Below are positions 1 to 7,529 of a DNA stretch of 22,982 nucleotides, piece after piece. The DNA is from a virus. The notes under the pieces were generated by a model. That model made no database searches, had not been told where the DNA came from, and saw only the letters and a list, made by a program, of their open reading frames with translations. The translations under genes were made by a program, and so were the position numbers. The first letter of the stretch is position 1. Each line of letters starts with the position of its first letter. The stretch spans positions 1-22,982 of the IMG/VR virus record IMGVR_UViG_3300033986_000063; one strand, 5' to 3'.

Positions 1-231
1 ACTGCAAAACGTGCAAAAGGACAAGGTAAGTTAAGCCCAGGAAGTAACTGCGGTACTGCTATACTACTAGCCTTAAAGGAATTCATAAGTCGTGTAAAAA
101 CAGATGAAGTTTCTGTGGCCGCAACAAGTGAGTATGTCAAAGACGCAACAACATGTCCTATCTGCGGAAAATATTTGGTAAGAAGTGGCTGTTGGAAATG
201 CCCTAACTGCGGATTTGAAAAATGCGAATAA
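1..231 (+). CDS. nrdJ: Adenosylcobalamin-dependent (class II) ribonucleotide reductase, C-terminal fragment
   Basis: Only the last 76 codons are in the window; the 5' part lies to the left. The visible tail ends in two paired-cysteine motifs, CPICGKYLV (residues 53-61 of the fragment) and KCPNCGFEKCE at the very end. This CPxCG-LV-xSGCxKCPxCGxxKC arrangement is typical of the C-terminus of B12-dependent ribonucleotide reductases, where cysteines re-reduce the active site. The family makes deoxyribonucleotides from ribonucleotides without needing oxygen and is often carried by phages. It is the only + strand gene here, converges on the phage lysis genes, and has its own terminator just downstream. 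It could be phage-borne or a host gene at the edge of a prophage; the window cannot decide. Confidence 0.8.
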   Translation, partial: TAKRAKGQGKLSPGSNCGTAILLALKEFISRVKTDEVSVAATSEYVKDATTCPICGKYLVRSGCWKCPNCGFEKCE

Positions 232-274
232 CATGATATAATGTAAACAGTCTTTGACCTCATCTCCTTATAAC

Positions 275-313
275 AGAGCTAATTGAGAATACGTTATCAA
301 TTAGCTCTTTTTT
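275..313 (+). terminator. Intrinsic terminator of the nrdJ-like gene
   Basis: A perfect 12-bp stem, AGAGCTAATTGA pairing with TCAATTAGCTCT, with a 10-nt loop, is followed by six T residues on the + strand. It lies 43 nt after the nrdJ stop codon. Confidence 0.85.
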
Positions 314-363
314 ATTTGCCCTACAATCGTTTAAAATTTGATAGGTAAGGTGATTACCTTTAC

Positions 364-406
364 AAAAAAGAAAAACCCCACAGGGAACGTTCGCCCTGTG
401 GGGTTT
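364..406 (-). terminator. Intrinsic terminator of the late/lysis operon
   Basis: A 13-bp GC-rich stem (AAACCCCACAGGG with CCCTGTGGGGTTT, positions 373-406) is followed on the - strand by a T-rich tail (complement of the A runs at 364-375). It lies just downstream of the holin stop at 422. It ends leftward transcription before it collides with the + strand gene. Confidence 0.85.
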
Positions 407-421
407 ATTTTATTGTTTTTA

Positions 422-613
422 TTATTTATTATCGTCTGGATTTTTAACGTAACGTCCGAAATAATAACCCATAGCCAAGAGAAGAACGTTAATAAACGCT
501 TCCATCGCAACATGTCCGCGCAGCGTCATTGTGACGAATGTAGCTACTAGAATCAGCATAGTTAACTTACGTACTTCAAACAACTGGGTAACTTTTTTAA
601 CAAAACCGTCCAT
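422..613 (-). CDS. Putative holin (63 aa, two membrane segments)
   Basis: A 63-residue protein with two hydrophobic segments (about 17-31 and 36-54) and a short charged C-terminal tail ending NPDDNK. It is the last gene of the operon, directly after the amidase, and starts at an ATG 7 nt after AGGAGG. Size, topology and position fit a small phage holin that opens the membrane so the endolysin reaches the wall. No family signature is strong enough to name the holin class. The alternative is a small membrane protein of other function. Confidence 0.65.
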   Translation of the reverse strand: MDGFVKKVTQLFEVRKLTMLILVATFVTMTLRGHVAMEAFINVLLLAMGYYFGRYVKNPDDNK

Positions 614-624
614 ACAACATCCTC

Positions 625-1251
625 CTAACTTATTTTTATTGTACGAGTAACAGCATAATACTCAACTTTTTTACCAAAATAGTCTTGTAACACTCTTATA
701 TGAACAGGTGTATTCATGGAAGCTCCAATCATGTTAAGCGCGTCATATATACTGACGAAAACTTTACCGTCACGCTGTGTTATTTTTTCTACTGGCTCAT
801 AAATTTTACCGTCAACAACTATATTTACCTTATTTAATGTACACTTAACTGCTTTACGTACCCTATCTCTGTCCATCGTAGAACCTGGACAGGCTGTTGC
901 TTTGATGTCTCTGTGAAATAGAATATTGTCTACTGGTATATTATAATTTTCACACAACTTATTTAATAATGAAATCAAAGAATTCCATTGAGCTAAATAA
1001 ATTTCACGCTTACTTAAATTGCCTATTACAGAAACTCCTATGGAGTTTTGATTATAATAATCAACACCTGCATGGCCGCCTTTCATTGTAAGCGGCCTCC
1101 CTTCTACAACCTTACCATCTTTCTCTATTATAAAGTCATACGCTACATCAGCCCATCCATGAGTGATGTGGTAGTTTTTTATTTGTGCAGCATCTTTTTC
1201 CTCAGCTGCCGTATGGTGTATTACTATGTAAGACAACGATTGTCTACTCAT
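625..1251 (-). CDS. N-acetylmuramoyl-L-alanine amidase (endolysin)
   Basis: This 208-residue protein is a phage endolysin of the amidase_2/PGRP family, which cleaves the bond between muramic acid and the first L-Ala of the stem peptide. The zinc ligands are visible: H12 in YIVIHHTA, H113 in LFHRD and C121 in TACPG, with the usual Tyr at about 38 (VAYDF). Residues 143-208 (VDGKIYEP..., DGKVFVSIYDAL, ending YYAVTRTIKI) resemble the copper-amine-oxidase-like N-terminal fold common in clostridial wall proteins. Here it probably binds the cell wall. The ATG overlaps the stop of the upstream gene by one base (TAATG), suggesting translational coupling. No signal peptide is seen, so export would depend on the holin. 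Confidence 0.92.
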   Translation of the reverse strand: MSRQSLSYIVIHHTAAEEKDAAQIKNYHITHGWADVAYDFIIEKDGKVVEGRPLTMKGGHAGVDYYNQNSIGVSVIGNLSKREIYLAQWNSLISLLNKLCENYNIPVDNILFHRDIKATACPGSTMDRDRVRKAVKCTLNKVNIVVDGKIYEPVEKITQRDGKVFVSIYDALNMIGASMNTPVHIRVLQDYFGKKVEYYAVTRTIKIS

Positions 1252-1553
1252 TACTGTGCAGCCCCTCTCTCAAACACTTTCAAACCAACTGCTATGAGGC
1301 TCATTATTATAGCTGACACGAATCCCCACATGATATTGACTTGCACTTTAAGTCCTGACATTTTATCTTGTTCGCTACGTAGTTCGTCAAATCTTTTATC
1401 ACACATCTCTTTACGTGCCTCACAATCAGGCGCAGTCGCCTTTAAATACTTCATGTCCTGTTGTATTACTATGACGCTATCTCTCAAATCCAACAACAGG
1501 TCATAGATTTCTCTTTGTGAAATTACCACTCCTTCATCAATTTTTTTATCCAT
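1251..1553 (-). CDS. XhlA-like membrane protein (lysis/hemolysin type)
   Basis: A 100-residue protein with a charged, helical N-terminal part likely to form a coiled coil (about residues 12-70) and one C-terminal transmembrane segment (about 72-93, IMWGFVSAIIMSLIAVGLKV). This is the layout of Bacillus PBSX XhlA-type proteins, which act with a holin in host lysis. It has a clean AGGAGG ribosome site and is coupled by a one-base overlap to the amidase, forming an XhlA-amidase-holin cassette. The sequence similarity is judged by layout rather than a specific motif. Confidence 0.7.
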   Translation of the reverse strand: MDKKIDEGVVISQREIYDLLLDLRDSVIVIQQDMKYLKATAPDCEARKEMCDKRFDELRSEQDKMSGLKVQVNIMWGFVSAIIMSLIAVGLKVFERGAAQ

Positions 1554-1565
1554 CTACACTCCTCC

Positions 1566-4500
1566 TTACCAGCCAAGCGCTTTCTTTTCTTTATTGATGT
1601 CTGTCATTGTACGTACATCTATGCCTTGCGCCTTGAGCAGTTTTATAAAATCATCAAGTTGTGCATTGTAGTCATAGTATTCGTACAGTTTCGCCTGTTC
1701 AGCATCATATTTGGTAGCAGGTATTGCTCCTGTGGCTGATAGGATGTTAAGTAACATGTTGTCAAACTCTACAGGCGATGTTCTGCCTTTATAGGTTGAC
1801 TGGTCGCTGAAAGATCTAGCTGCCTTGCTTAAGTCGCGCCCGGCCCCTATCTGTTGTAAAACAAATGCCAGCTTAGCCGGTAGTTTTACACCTAATCCAA
1901 TGTCTTTCAGCTCACCTTCATATCTTTCTATTGGCTGTCCTGTGAATGTTGATACATTAAGCGGTAACTCTACTAGCGGTGTTTTCAATAGAGGGGAAAT
2001 CATGTTAAGCACCGCATTAGCAGGACTTTCTGCGAAATCGCTAAGTGTTTCTGATGGCAGTGATGGGGTGAAGAAGACACCGTCGAAAGGTAACCCGAAT
2101 GCCCTGTCTCTAAAATAAGAGGGCATCAGTTCCCTATCCTCTTCAGGTACTCCTGCCAAGTTCATACTAGCTTCCTGCGCCCTGATTAAGTTCATGTATT
2201 TATGAGGCTGTGTGACAAGAGATTTCAACTGTAAAGGTAAATTCTTTCTTGTGAATGTGTAAAACGGTACTACTGTCTTAATGCCACGCTCGAATTTAGT
2301 AATATCCGTATAATCAAACAGATGTGTACGCACATGCTCAGCTGCTTCTTTGACATTATTACCGTTCTTACTAAGTCTATCAATAAACAGGGCTAGCTTG
2401 GCGTTTGTTTCCATCTTGTCGCCTACTTTACGCGCAACATTTACACCACCTTTAATCTTTTCTGTGAGCGGCACAGACGCACCTGTCTTCTTGCGACGTA
2501 TTTCATCTGCGGCTTCTTTAGCAGTACGTCTGACATCTCCGTACATTTCACCAAAACCTTCAAGTCCTTCTCTCCTGAAAGCATCCAGTAGTTCATCAGA
2601 TGTCATACGTATACCGTACCTTCTGAGTACAGAGTCCATGTTCCTACCTGCTTGAAGCGCACCAGCTACGCCATATTTAGCAACATCTGTAAGCCCGCCA
2701 AGATAAGCGGTAAACACGTTTCCGAACAGGTTTGTCAAATACCAAGCGGGACGTAATGCTGTTACACTAAGTTTCCACATATTCTGTACTTTGTTCCAGG
2801 TATCCAGAAACGCCCCTAAGTTCTCATCGTTAGTAAGAATCGAGTCCATGTTTTTAATGGCGCGTGCTATCTCTGGATGTATTGCGTAACCTTTAGGGTA
2901 TCCTGGAATACTGTCAGTTTTTATCCAGCCACTCTCTAATAGACGGTTAGGATCTGCACTGTCCGTAGGATTATCTCTTATCTTGCGAAGTAAACCTTTA
3001 GTTTCTAAGTCTTTAGCAAGCTGAGTTCTAACTATATTCCTAGCCCCATCAAGTTCCCTTGCTACCTGGATTGCAAACGCATCTTTACTTGGGCGAATAA
3101 CAGGGTTGAAGTCTAATCTGTCTACCTCAGTAACGCCAAGATTCTTAGCGCGGCGAAGCAGATCATCAAAATTCACTGTCTTTAGATAGTCTGGATTTTC
3201 ATTTATAGCTTCACGAATGTTTTGTACGAACATTGGAGCCTTACCTGACCGTTCCACAGCATCAATAAGCATTTCTTTGTTTTCAAGTTCTAACTTCTCA
3301 GCTATCTTCTCAAGGTCGCGGTAAGTTTGTACTGTACGTTTTTTATGCGCGCTTATGTTAGGACTTAAAAGCCGGGCCATCTCAGGGTGTCTACGTAAGA
3401 AACTGTTTATCTGCTTAGGCGTGCCTTCAAAGGTATGATAAATATAGTTAGGAAGGCGCATGTGTTCTGGTATATCTTCCAAGTCAGCTAGTTCCTTACT
3501 GCGAGTCTCTAAAAAATCAAGCCCCTGCCTGAGATAGTTCTCGTATTCAAGATTACCTCCGGCTATTCTGCGAATTTCCTGTTCAGCTCTAAACTTAACA
3601 TCGTCTATTACTCTACTAGCATCCTCAGCAATAGCTAATTTCTTTTGAATCTTAGTGAAATCAGGAGAACCCACCACAGCCTGTTGCAGTTGATTGCGTA
3701 AATCAATAATCTCGTCTTGTAATTTTTGCGGCTGGTCCAGTGTTCCTGTAATAACTTTACCTGCCCTACTCAGTGCTTTAGCACTGTATTGTCTCGCCGC
3801 ACCTCTAAGGTTACGTTGTTCTTTAACAAGCCGTCTGTACATATGAACAGGGGCTTCACGCAAATATATTAAATCAGCAGATTCTTTAGCCCCTATTCCA
3901 GCTAAAGGTGTATCTTCAAGGTTCTTTATAAACTTTTCTTGTAAATAGTTGGTTTTTCTTGCCGAATCAGCTACTAAATCCATGCCTTCGCGCAACAAGG
4001 CTTTCCCTTCCGCGTGAGAGGTTACACCTTCGAGTCCAGACGGGTCATACCCATGCTTTACAAAACGGTTGTTTAGAAGACTTCCAATAGTATCATAAAC
4101 CTTAGTAGTTGCGCGTCCTATATTAGCTGTGTCAGTACCAATGCTACCTATAGCCCTTCCTAATGCACCGGCTATACCAGAACCTTCATCAACATCAAGA
4201 TGTCCTGTACGGTTAAGTCCTTTAGACATTACACCTTTACCGAAGTCTTTCATGGCAGGGATGAGAAGTTCATTGATAGGTCCATGTTCTATTACATTAG
4301 CAACTTTAGTAGGCGCGCCGACAGCCCTTGCACCTTTAGCTAATCCTTTAGCTAATGCTCCTCCGAACCAATTCAGAGGGTCGAGGGCCATCTCTGCTAT
4401 AAATCCTCCAACAGACTTTCCGATAGGGTTGCTAACACCAGATATACGCATCAAATCTTCACCTGTTACCGTACGCTCTCTGGTCAAGCCCTGCTGTAGC

Positions 4501-4736
4501 CCTGTGAAGAAGTCTCTACCTTTTGCTAAATCGTAAATTCCTGTTCTTACTGCATTTCCGCTTCTATCAAGATAATCGAACAATGTTCTTAAAATGCTAC
4601 TGTTAGAATGTGGAGCTGGGACTTCTCTCCCAGCATCCACTATCCGTTGCTGTTTCAAGTCTATTAAATGAGATACGTCTTCAAGAGGGTCGTCTTGTTT
4701 CTTGTAGAATTTTTGCAGTTCTGGGGATACATACAT
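1566..4736 (-). CDS. Large putative internal virion / ejection protein (1056 aa, LPD38-like)
   Basis: This is the largest gene in the window. The N-terminal third has a Gly/Ala-rich amphipathic stretch (about 100-135), the middle is mostly charged helix, and residues about 640-900 carry a conserved-looking block with WKLSVTALRPAWYLTNLFGN and PFYTFTRKNLPLQLK. Such blocks occur in the phage-specific large polyvalent protein-associated domain called LPD38, found in very large virion proteins of short-tailed phages. It has no signal peptide. It lies between the poly-Ser protein and the lysis genes, at the end of the structural cluster, where internal core or DNA-ejection proteins are often encoded. 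It starts at an ATG 9 nt after AAGGAG. The role as an ejection protein is inference; a tail protein is the alternative. Confidence 0.65.
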   Translation of the reverse strand: MYVSPELQKFYKKQDDPLEDVSHLIDLKQQRIVDAGREVPAPHSNSSILRTLFDYLDRSGNAVRTGIYDLAKGRDFFTGLQQGLTRERTVTGEDLMRISGVSNPIGKSVGGFIAEMALDPLNWFGGALAKGLAKGARAVGAPTKVANVIEHGPINELLIPAMKDFGKGVMSKGLNRTGHLDVDEGSGIAGALGRAIGSIGTDTANIGRATTKVYDTIGSLLNNRFVKHGYDPSGLEGVTSHAEGKALLREGMDLVADSARKTNYLQEKFIKNLEDTPLAGIGAKESADLIYLREAPVHMYRRLVKEQRNLRGAARQYSAKALSRAGKVITGTLDQPQKLQDEIIDLRNQLQQAVVGSPDFTKIQKKLAIAEDASRVIDDVKFRAEQEIRRIAGGNLEYENYLRQGLDFLETRSKELADLEDIPEHMRLPNYIYHTFEGTPKQINSFLRRHPEMARLLSPNISAHKKRTVQTYRDLEKIAEKLELENKEMLIDAVERSGKAPMFVQNIREAINENPDYLKTVNFDDLLRRAKNLGVTEVDRLDFNPVIRPSKDAFAIQVARELDGARNIVRTQLAKDLETKGLLRKIRDNPTDSADPNRLLESGWIKTDSIPGYPKGYAIHPEIARAIKNMDSILTNDENLGAFLDTWNKVQNMWKLSVTALRPAWYLTNLFGNVFTAYLGGLTDVAKYGVAGALQAGRNMDSVLRRYGIRMTSDELLDAFRREGLEGFGEMYGDVRRTAKEAADEIRRKKTGASVPLTEKIKGGVNVARKVGDKMETNAKLALFIDRLSKNGNNVKEAAEHVRTHLFDYTDITKFERGIKTVVPFYTFTRKNLPLQLKSLVTQPHKYMNLIRAQEASMNLAGVPEEDRELMPSYFRDRAFGLPFDGVFFTPSLPSETLSDFAESPANAVLNMISPLLKTPLVELPLNVSTFTGQPIERYEGELKDIGLGVKLPAKLAFVLQQIGAGRDLSKAARSFSDQSTYKGRTSPVEFDNMLLNILSATGAIPATKYDAEQAKLYEYYDYNAQLDDFIKLLKAQGIDVRTMTDINKEKKALGW

Positions 4737-4749
4737 GACGTATCACTCC

Positions 4750-6306
4750 TTATTCTCCGAATAGCCACCTGTTTAAATCATTAATAGTGAATGTTTTATT
4801 TAAAAATGACAAGTCTGGTCCTTGCGTAAAGGCACTCGCTCCAGTAGTAATGAAATCTCCTAATGTATCAAAAAATCCACGATACGACGAAGTATCCTCT
4901 GGAGCAGGAGCATATCGAGCCCATGCTTGTTTAGCCATATTAGCTGCTTCATCATCTAACAGTCCGAGGGATTTATAATAGTCAATTAAACTATTATATT
5001 TGCTATACACTTGAGCGCGTTTTTCAGGGTCTGTGATTTGTTCGATTTCCTTTCCCCACTCTATCATAAATGATAATGGCGATGCTGAAGATGCGCTCTT
5101 GCTACTAGCTGACATTTTAGCCAATTGTTCTTTCAACGCTCTATCAGCAACATCTGCTTCTTTTTGATATTCAAGTTGTCGATTTTGTAAATCTATAAGA
5201 CTATTTTGGTAATTTTGTGTATTAAGCATATTTTGTTTAGCTACAGTAGGATTACCGTAAAACTCGCCAAGGGCATTACTTATGTCAAAGCCTAATCGCT
5301 CATTAAACTGTCTAACCATTTCATTGTAATTGCGGTCAGTATTATACTGGTTAAATAGTTGCTGTTGTTCCTGTAAACTGATACCAGCCATCTGCAAGGC
5401 TTCCTGTAATGCTCGTTTACTAAGGTCAGCGTTCAATGCCTCTACCATTTCACGTTCAGTTTCAGTTTGTATGCCGCTGTTCCAGACACCACGCTGCTCA
5501 CCAAGCACGGCCAACTTACCAAGCCCTTCCTTTATTGCGTTTTCTAAATAAGGCTTTTGAGCATTTATAGACTGTTGAATGTAGTCCTTAAAATCATTTC
5601 CGCTTTGGAATCGCGGTGTCATTTGCACAGGTGGAGCTTGGTACATGGTCTGTTGCATCTGCATTTGTGGTATCTGTTGTATAGGTAACTGTGGTTTTAA
5701 AATTTCTTCTGCACTAGGTAAAGTATAACCTACACGTTGTGCATCTTGCGCCAACCTTGCCATCAGGTCAAGGTCGTTATTTCGTACAGCTTCTATCCAG
5801 CGTTGAGTTTGTCCTTGAATGTACTGATTCGCACCACCTTGCCAGGACGTGTTAAGATAATCCATATGCGAATTACCTGTAGAAGAAGATGTTTGTGATT
5901 GCACGTTTCCGGGTAAAGTATAACCGACACGCTGTGCATCTGCTATTAAACGGTTCATTAAATCTGTGTCGCCTTTTCTGGCGGCTTCCATAAACCGCTC
6001 AGCTTGGTCTTGTGCGTACTTAGCATATCCTCCTTGATAAGTACGATTTAAGTAATCTTGATGTTCATTATAAGAACTTCCACTAGAACTACTAGAACTT
6101 CTACTAGAACTTCCGCTAGAACTACTAGAACTTCTACTGGAACTACTAGAACTACTAGAACTACTAGAACTGCTACTGGAACTACTGGAACTACTGGAGC
6201 TATCAGAAGTATAAGTGACTGTAACAGGACGTTGCCCGGAGTTTGCTATTTGTTCTGCTTCTTTACGAGAATACCCCATGCTGTATAAAACATCAGCGTA
6301 ACTCAA
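4750..6306 (-). CDS. Poly-serine linker protein with duplicated 60-aa module, putative virion protein
   Basis: Family not recognised. The 518-aa protein starts with a UBA-like segment (MSYADVLYSMGYSRKEAEQIA), followed by about 45 residues that are almost all Ser with a few Arg and Gly (35-79). Two copies of a roughly 60-residue module follow, sharing HxDYLNxxxQGG and a common end DAQRVGYTLP. A Gln-rich helical region (about 210-400) and a C-terminal tail come next. The start is TTG, placed 8 nt after a perfect AGGAGG; no ATG is as well placed. It ends 14 nt before the 1056-aa gene, so both are probably made together. Long helices plus a flexible linker suggest a virion component, but this is inference. 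Confidence 0.6.
   Translation of the reverse strand: MSYADVLYSMGYSRKEAEQIANSGQRPVTVTYTSDSSSSSSSSSSSSSSSSSSSSSSRSSSSSSGSSSRSSSSSSGSSYNEHQDYLNRTYQGGYAKYAQDQAERFMEAARKGDTDLMNRLIADAQRVGYTLPGNVQSQTSSSTGNSHMDYLNTSWQGGANQYIQGQTQRWIEAVRNNDLDLMARLAQDAQRVGYTLPSAEEILKPQLPIQQIPQMQMQQTMYQAPPVQMTPRFQSGNDFKDYIQQSINAQKPYLENAIKEGLGKLAVLGEQRGVWNSGIQTETEREMVEALNADLSKRALQEALQMAGISLQEQQQLFNQYNTDRNYNEMVRQFNERLGFDISNALGEFYGNPTVAKQNMLNTQNYQNSLIDLQNRQLEYQKEADVADRALKEQLAKMSASSKSASSASPLSFMIEWGKEIEQITDPEKRAQVYSKYNSLIDYYKSLGLLDDEAANMAKQAWARYAPAPEDTSSYRGFFDTLGDFITTGASAFTQGPDLSFLNKTFTINDLNRWLFGE
6074..6204 (-). repeat. Serine-codon microsatellite-like tract (9-nt units)
   Basis: On the - strand this stretch repeats units close to TTCTAGTAG, giving Ser-Ser-Ser, with TCC, AGC and GGA variants. 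It encodes the poly-Ser linker of the 518-aa protein. The units are in phase with translation, so gain or loss of a 9-nt unit would keep the frame. Confidence 0.8.
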
Positions 6307-6320
6307 TTAAACCGCCTCCT

Positions 6321-7130
6321 TTAGATAAATTCAGTAAAATTAATTCTCTCGCCAACAAAGGCAATGTTGCCTTGTTTCACTTTATTGTAGATTTCTTGCA
6401 CTTTATACCACGGTGTAATAAAACCTACATTATTTATAGGTATCGTTTTTTCAGCATCGGCCCATAACACCACGAAAGTGGGTAAACCAATTAACTCACC
6501 AAGATAATTAAAAGCCCCCCCTCCTGAGTTCCCCGGGTTAATAGCCGCATCAGTCTGTATCCATTCCGTAGAGCTTATTACCCGTTTGACACAGGTTACA
6601 ACTCCTTTGGAGGCGGTATCTGTGTACCCTAACGGATTTCCTATGCAGTAAACCTCATCCAGCAGCTCTATGGATTCCGCAAATCTAATAGGATTTAGTA
6701 ATGCAGGGTCCGCATTGACCTTAATTATTGCTATATCCTGAGAGAAATCTCCATACAAAACCTTAGCATTAAGGCCAGCACTAGGCATTCCATCTAGGAT
6801 TACCTGAAGACTCTCCCAGGGGTCTAACCCATCCATGGCAACATGTACATTTGTAGCGATATGCCCTTGTTTGTCCAGGACCACCCCGCTGCCGAGTGAA
6901 GTTAAACCATCGGTTCTTTTTCCCTTGATAGTAACAACAGAGGGGAGCAGACCTTTTATAAGTTCTGATTCACGTTGCCTGTACTTATCAATAAGGGCCA
7001 ATGCTTCCACTCTGGTCACAGGGTTTTCTGGCCGGAAGGTGCCATCCTCATAACCATTAACAGCCTTCATTTTGAGTATCCTTTGTAAGAAAGAATAGTA
7101 CCATTTATCAGGGGTTACATCTTTAAACAT
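6321..7130 (-). CDS. SLH-domain HtrA-like serine protease
   Basis: A 269-residue protein joining one S-layer-homology domain (about 2-47; FKDV, NGYEDGTFRP, VTRVEA) to a trypsin-fold HtrA/DegP-type protease. The catalytic triad is visible at H96 (TNVHVAMD), D132 (SQDIAIIKV) and S202 (NPGNSGGG). SLH domains bind secondary cell-wall polymers; HtrA proteases cut unfolded or exposed proteins. There is no signal peptide, membrane segment or PDZ domain. The gene sits among tail-fibre and virion genes, so packaging into the virion to act on the host surface is a reasonable inference. The ATG at 7130 lies 8 nt after AGGAGG; an ATG at 7136 is too close to the ribosome site. A host-derived moron is the alternative. 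Confidence 0.85.
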   Translation of the reverse strand: MFKDVTPDKWYYSFLQRILKMKAVNGYEDGTFRPENPVTRVEALALIDKYRQRESELIKGLLPSVVTIKGKRTDGLTSLGSGVVLDKQGHIATNVHVAMDGLDPWESLQVILDGMPSAGLNAKVLYGDFSQDIAIIKVNADPALLNPIRFAESIELLDEVYCIGNPLGYTDTASKGVVTCVKRVISSTEWIQTDAAINPGNSGGGAFNYLGELIGLPTFVVLWADAEKTIPINNVGFITPWYKVQEIYNKVKQGNIAFVGERINFTEFI

Positions 7131-7148
7131 ACACATCTCCTCCTAAAT

Positions 7149-7190
7149 AAAGAGGTGACTACTGCCCGAGAAAGGAGTAATCACCTCTTT
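7149..7190 (-). terminator. Long hairpin before the SLH protease gene (possible attenuator)
   Basis: AAAGAGGTGACTACT (7149-7163) pairs with AGTAATCACCTCTTT (7176-7190) with one mismatch, giving a stem of about 15 bp. On the - strand it is followed by TTTATTTAGGAGG, so it abuts the protease ribosome site and has only a short T tract. It may partly terminate transcription or control protease translation. Confidence 0.5.
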
Positions 7191-7222
7191 TATATTTGAT
7201 TTTATTACGCATTTTAATCCAA

Positions 7223-7303
7223 CTATGCACCTGTGCCCGCCCCGATAAGCCCAGCTACGGCGAAAAAAGCAATGCCGTACTGGGCGAGTTCAGGGCCGGG
7301 CAT
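7223..7303 (-). CDS. 26-aa hydrophobic mini-protein
   Basis: A tiny gene with an excellent ribosome site, AGGAGGTGA ending 5 nt before the ATG. It encodes MPGPELAQYG followed by a hydrophobic stretch rich in Ala, Gly, Phe and Ile (residues 10-26), which could span a membrane once. It lies between a 59-aa gene and the SLH protease in the tail region. No family is recognised. The ribosome site and fit between neighbours argue that it is translated. Function is unknown; a small lysis or assembly membrane peptide would be a guess. Confidence 0.6.
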   Translation of the reverse strand: MPGPELAQYGIAFFAVAGLIGAGTGA

Positions 7304-7333
7304 ATGCGTCACCTCCTGTTATGTCATTGAGAT

Positions 7334-7513
7334 TCATTGAGATTCATCGAATGGCGACCTTATAAGCTCTGAAGCTTCGTATGGTGTAGGGTCGTATTCA
7401 GGCTCGTTACCTTCTGCAACCCATTGTTTATATGCATCCCATTCTGGAGTTCCAGGCTTAACTATTTCTCCAGTCTCCAAATTTTTTACACCTTCCCTAC
7501 TCACAAAGTACAT
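7334..7513 (-). CDS. 59-aa conserved-type tail-region small protein
   Basis: An acidic 59-residue protein, beginning MYFVSREG and containing PEWDAYKQWVAEGNEPEYDP. The WxAYxxWxAEGNxPEP pattern is common in small proteins encoded beside tail-fibre genes of Bacillota phages, although their role is unclear (a fibre assembly helper is sometimes suggested). It begins 17 nt after the fibre gene stop, with AGGTGG upstream of the ATG. The nearly repeated sequence ATTGAGATTC follows its end. Confidence 0.6.
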   Translation of the reverse strand: MYFVSREGVKNLETGEIVKPGTPEWDAYKQWVAEGNEPEYDPTPYEASELIRSPFDESQ

Positions 7514-7529
7514 AATCGAGCCACCTCAC

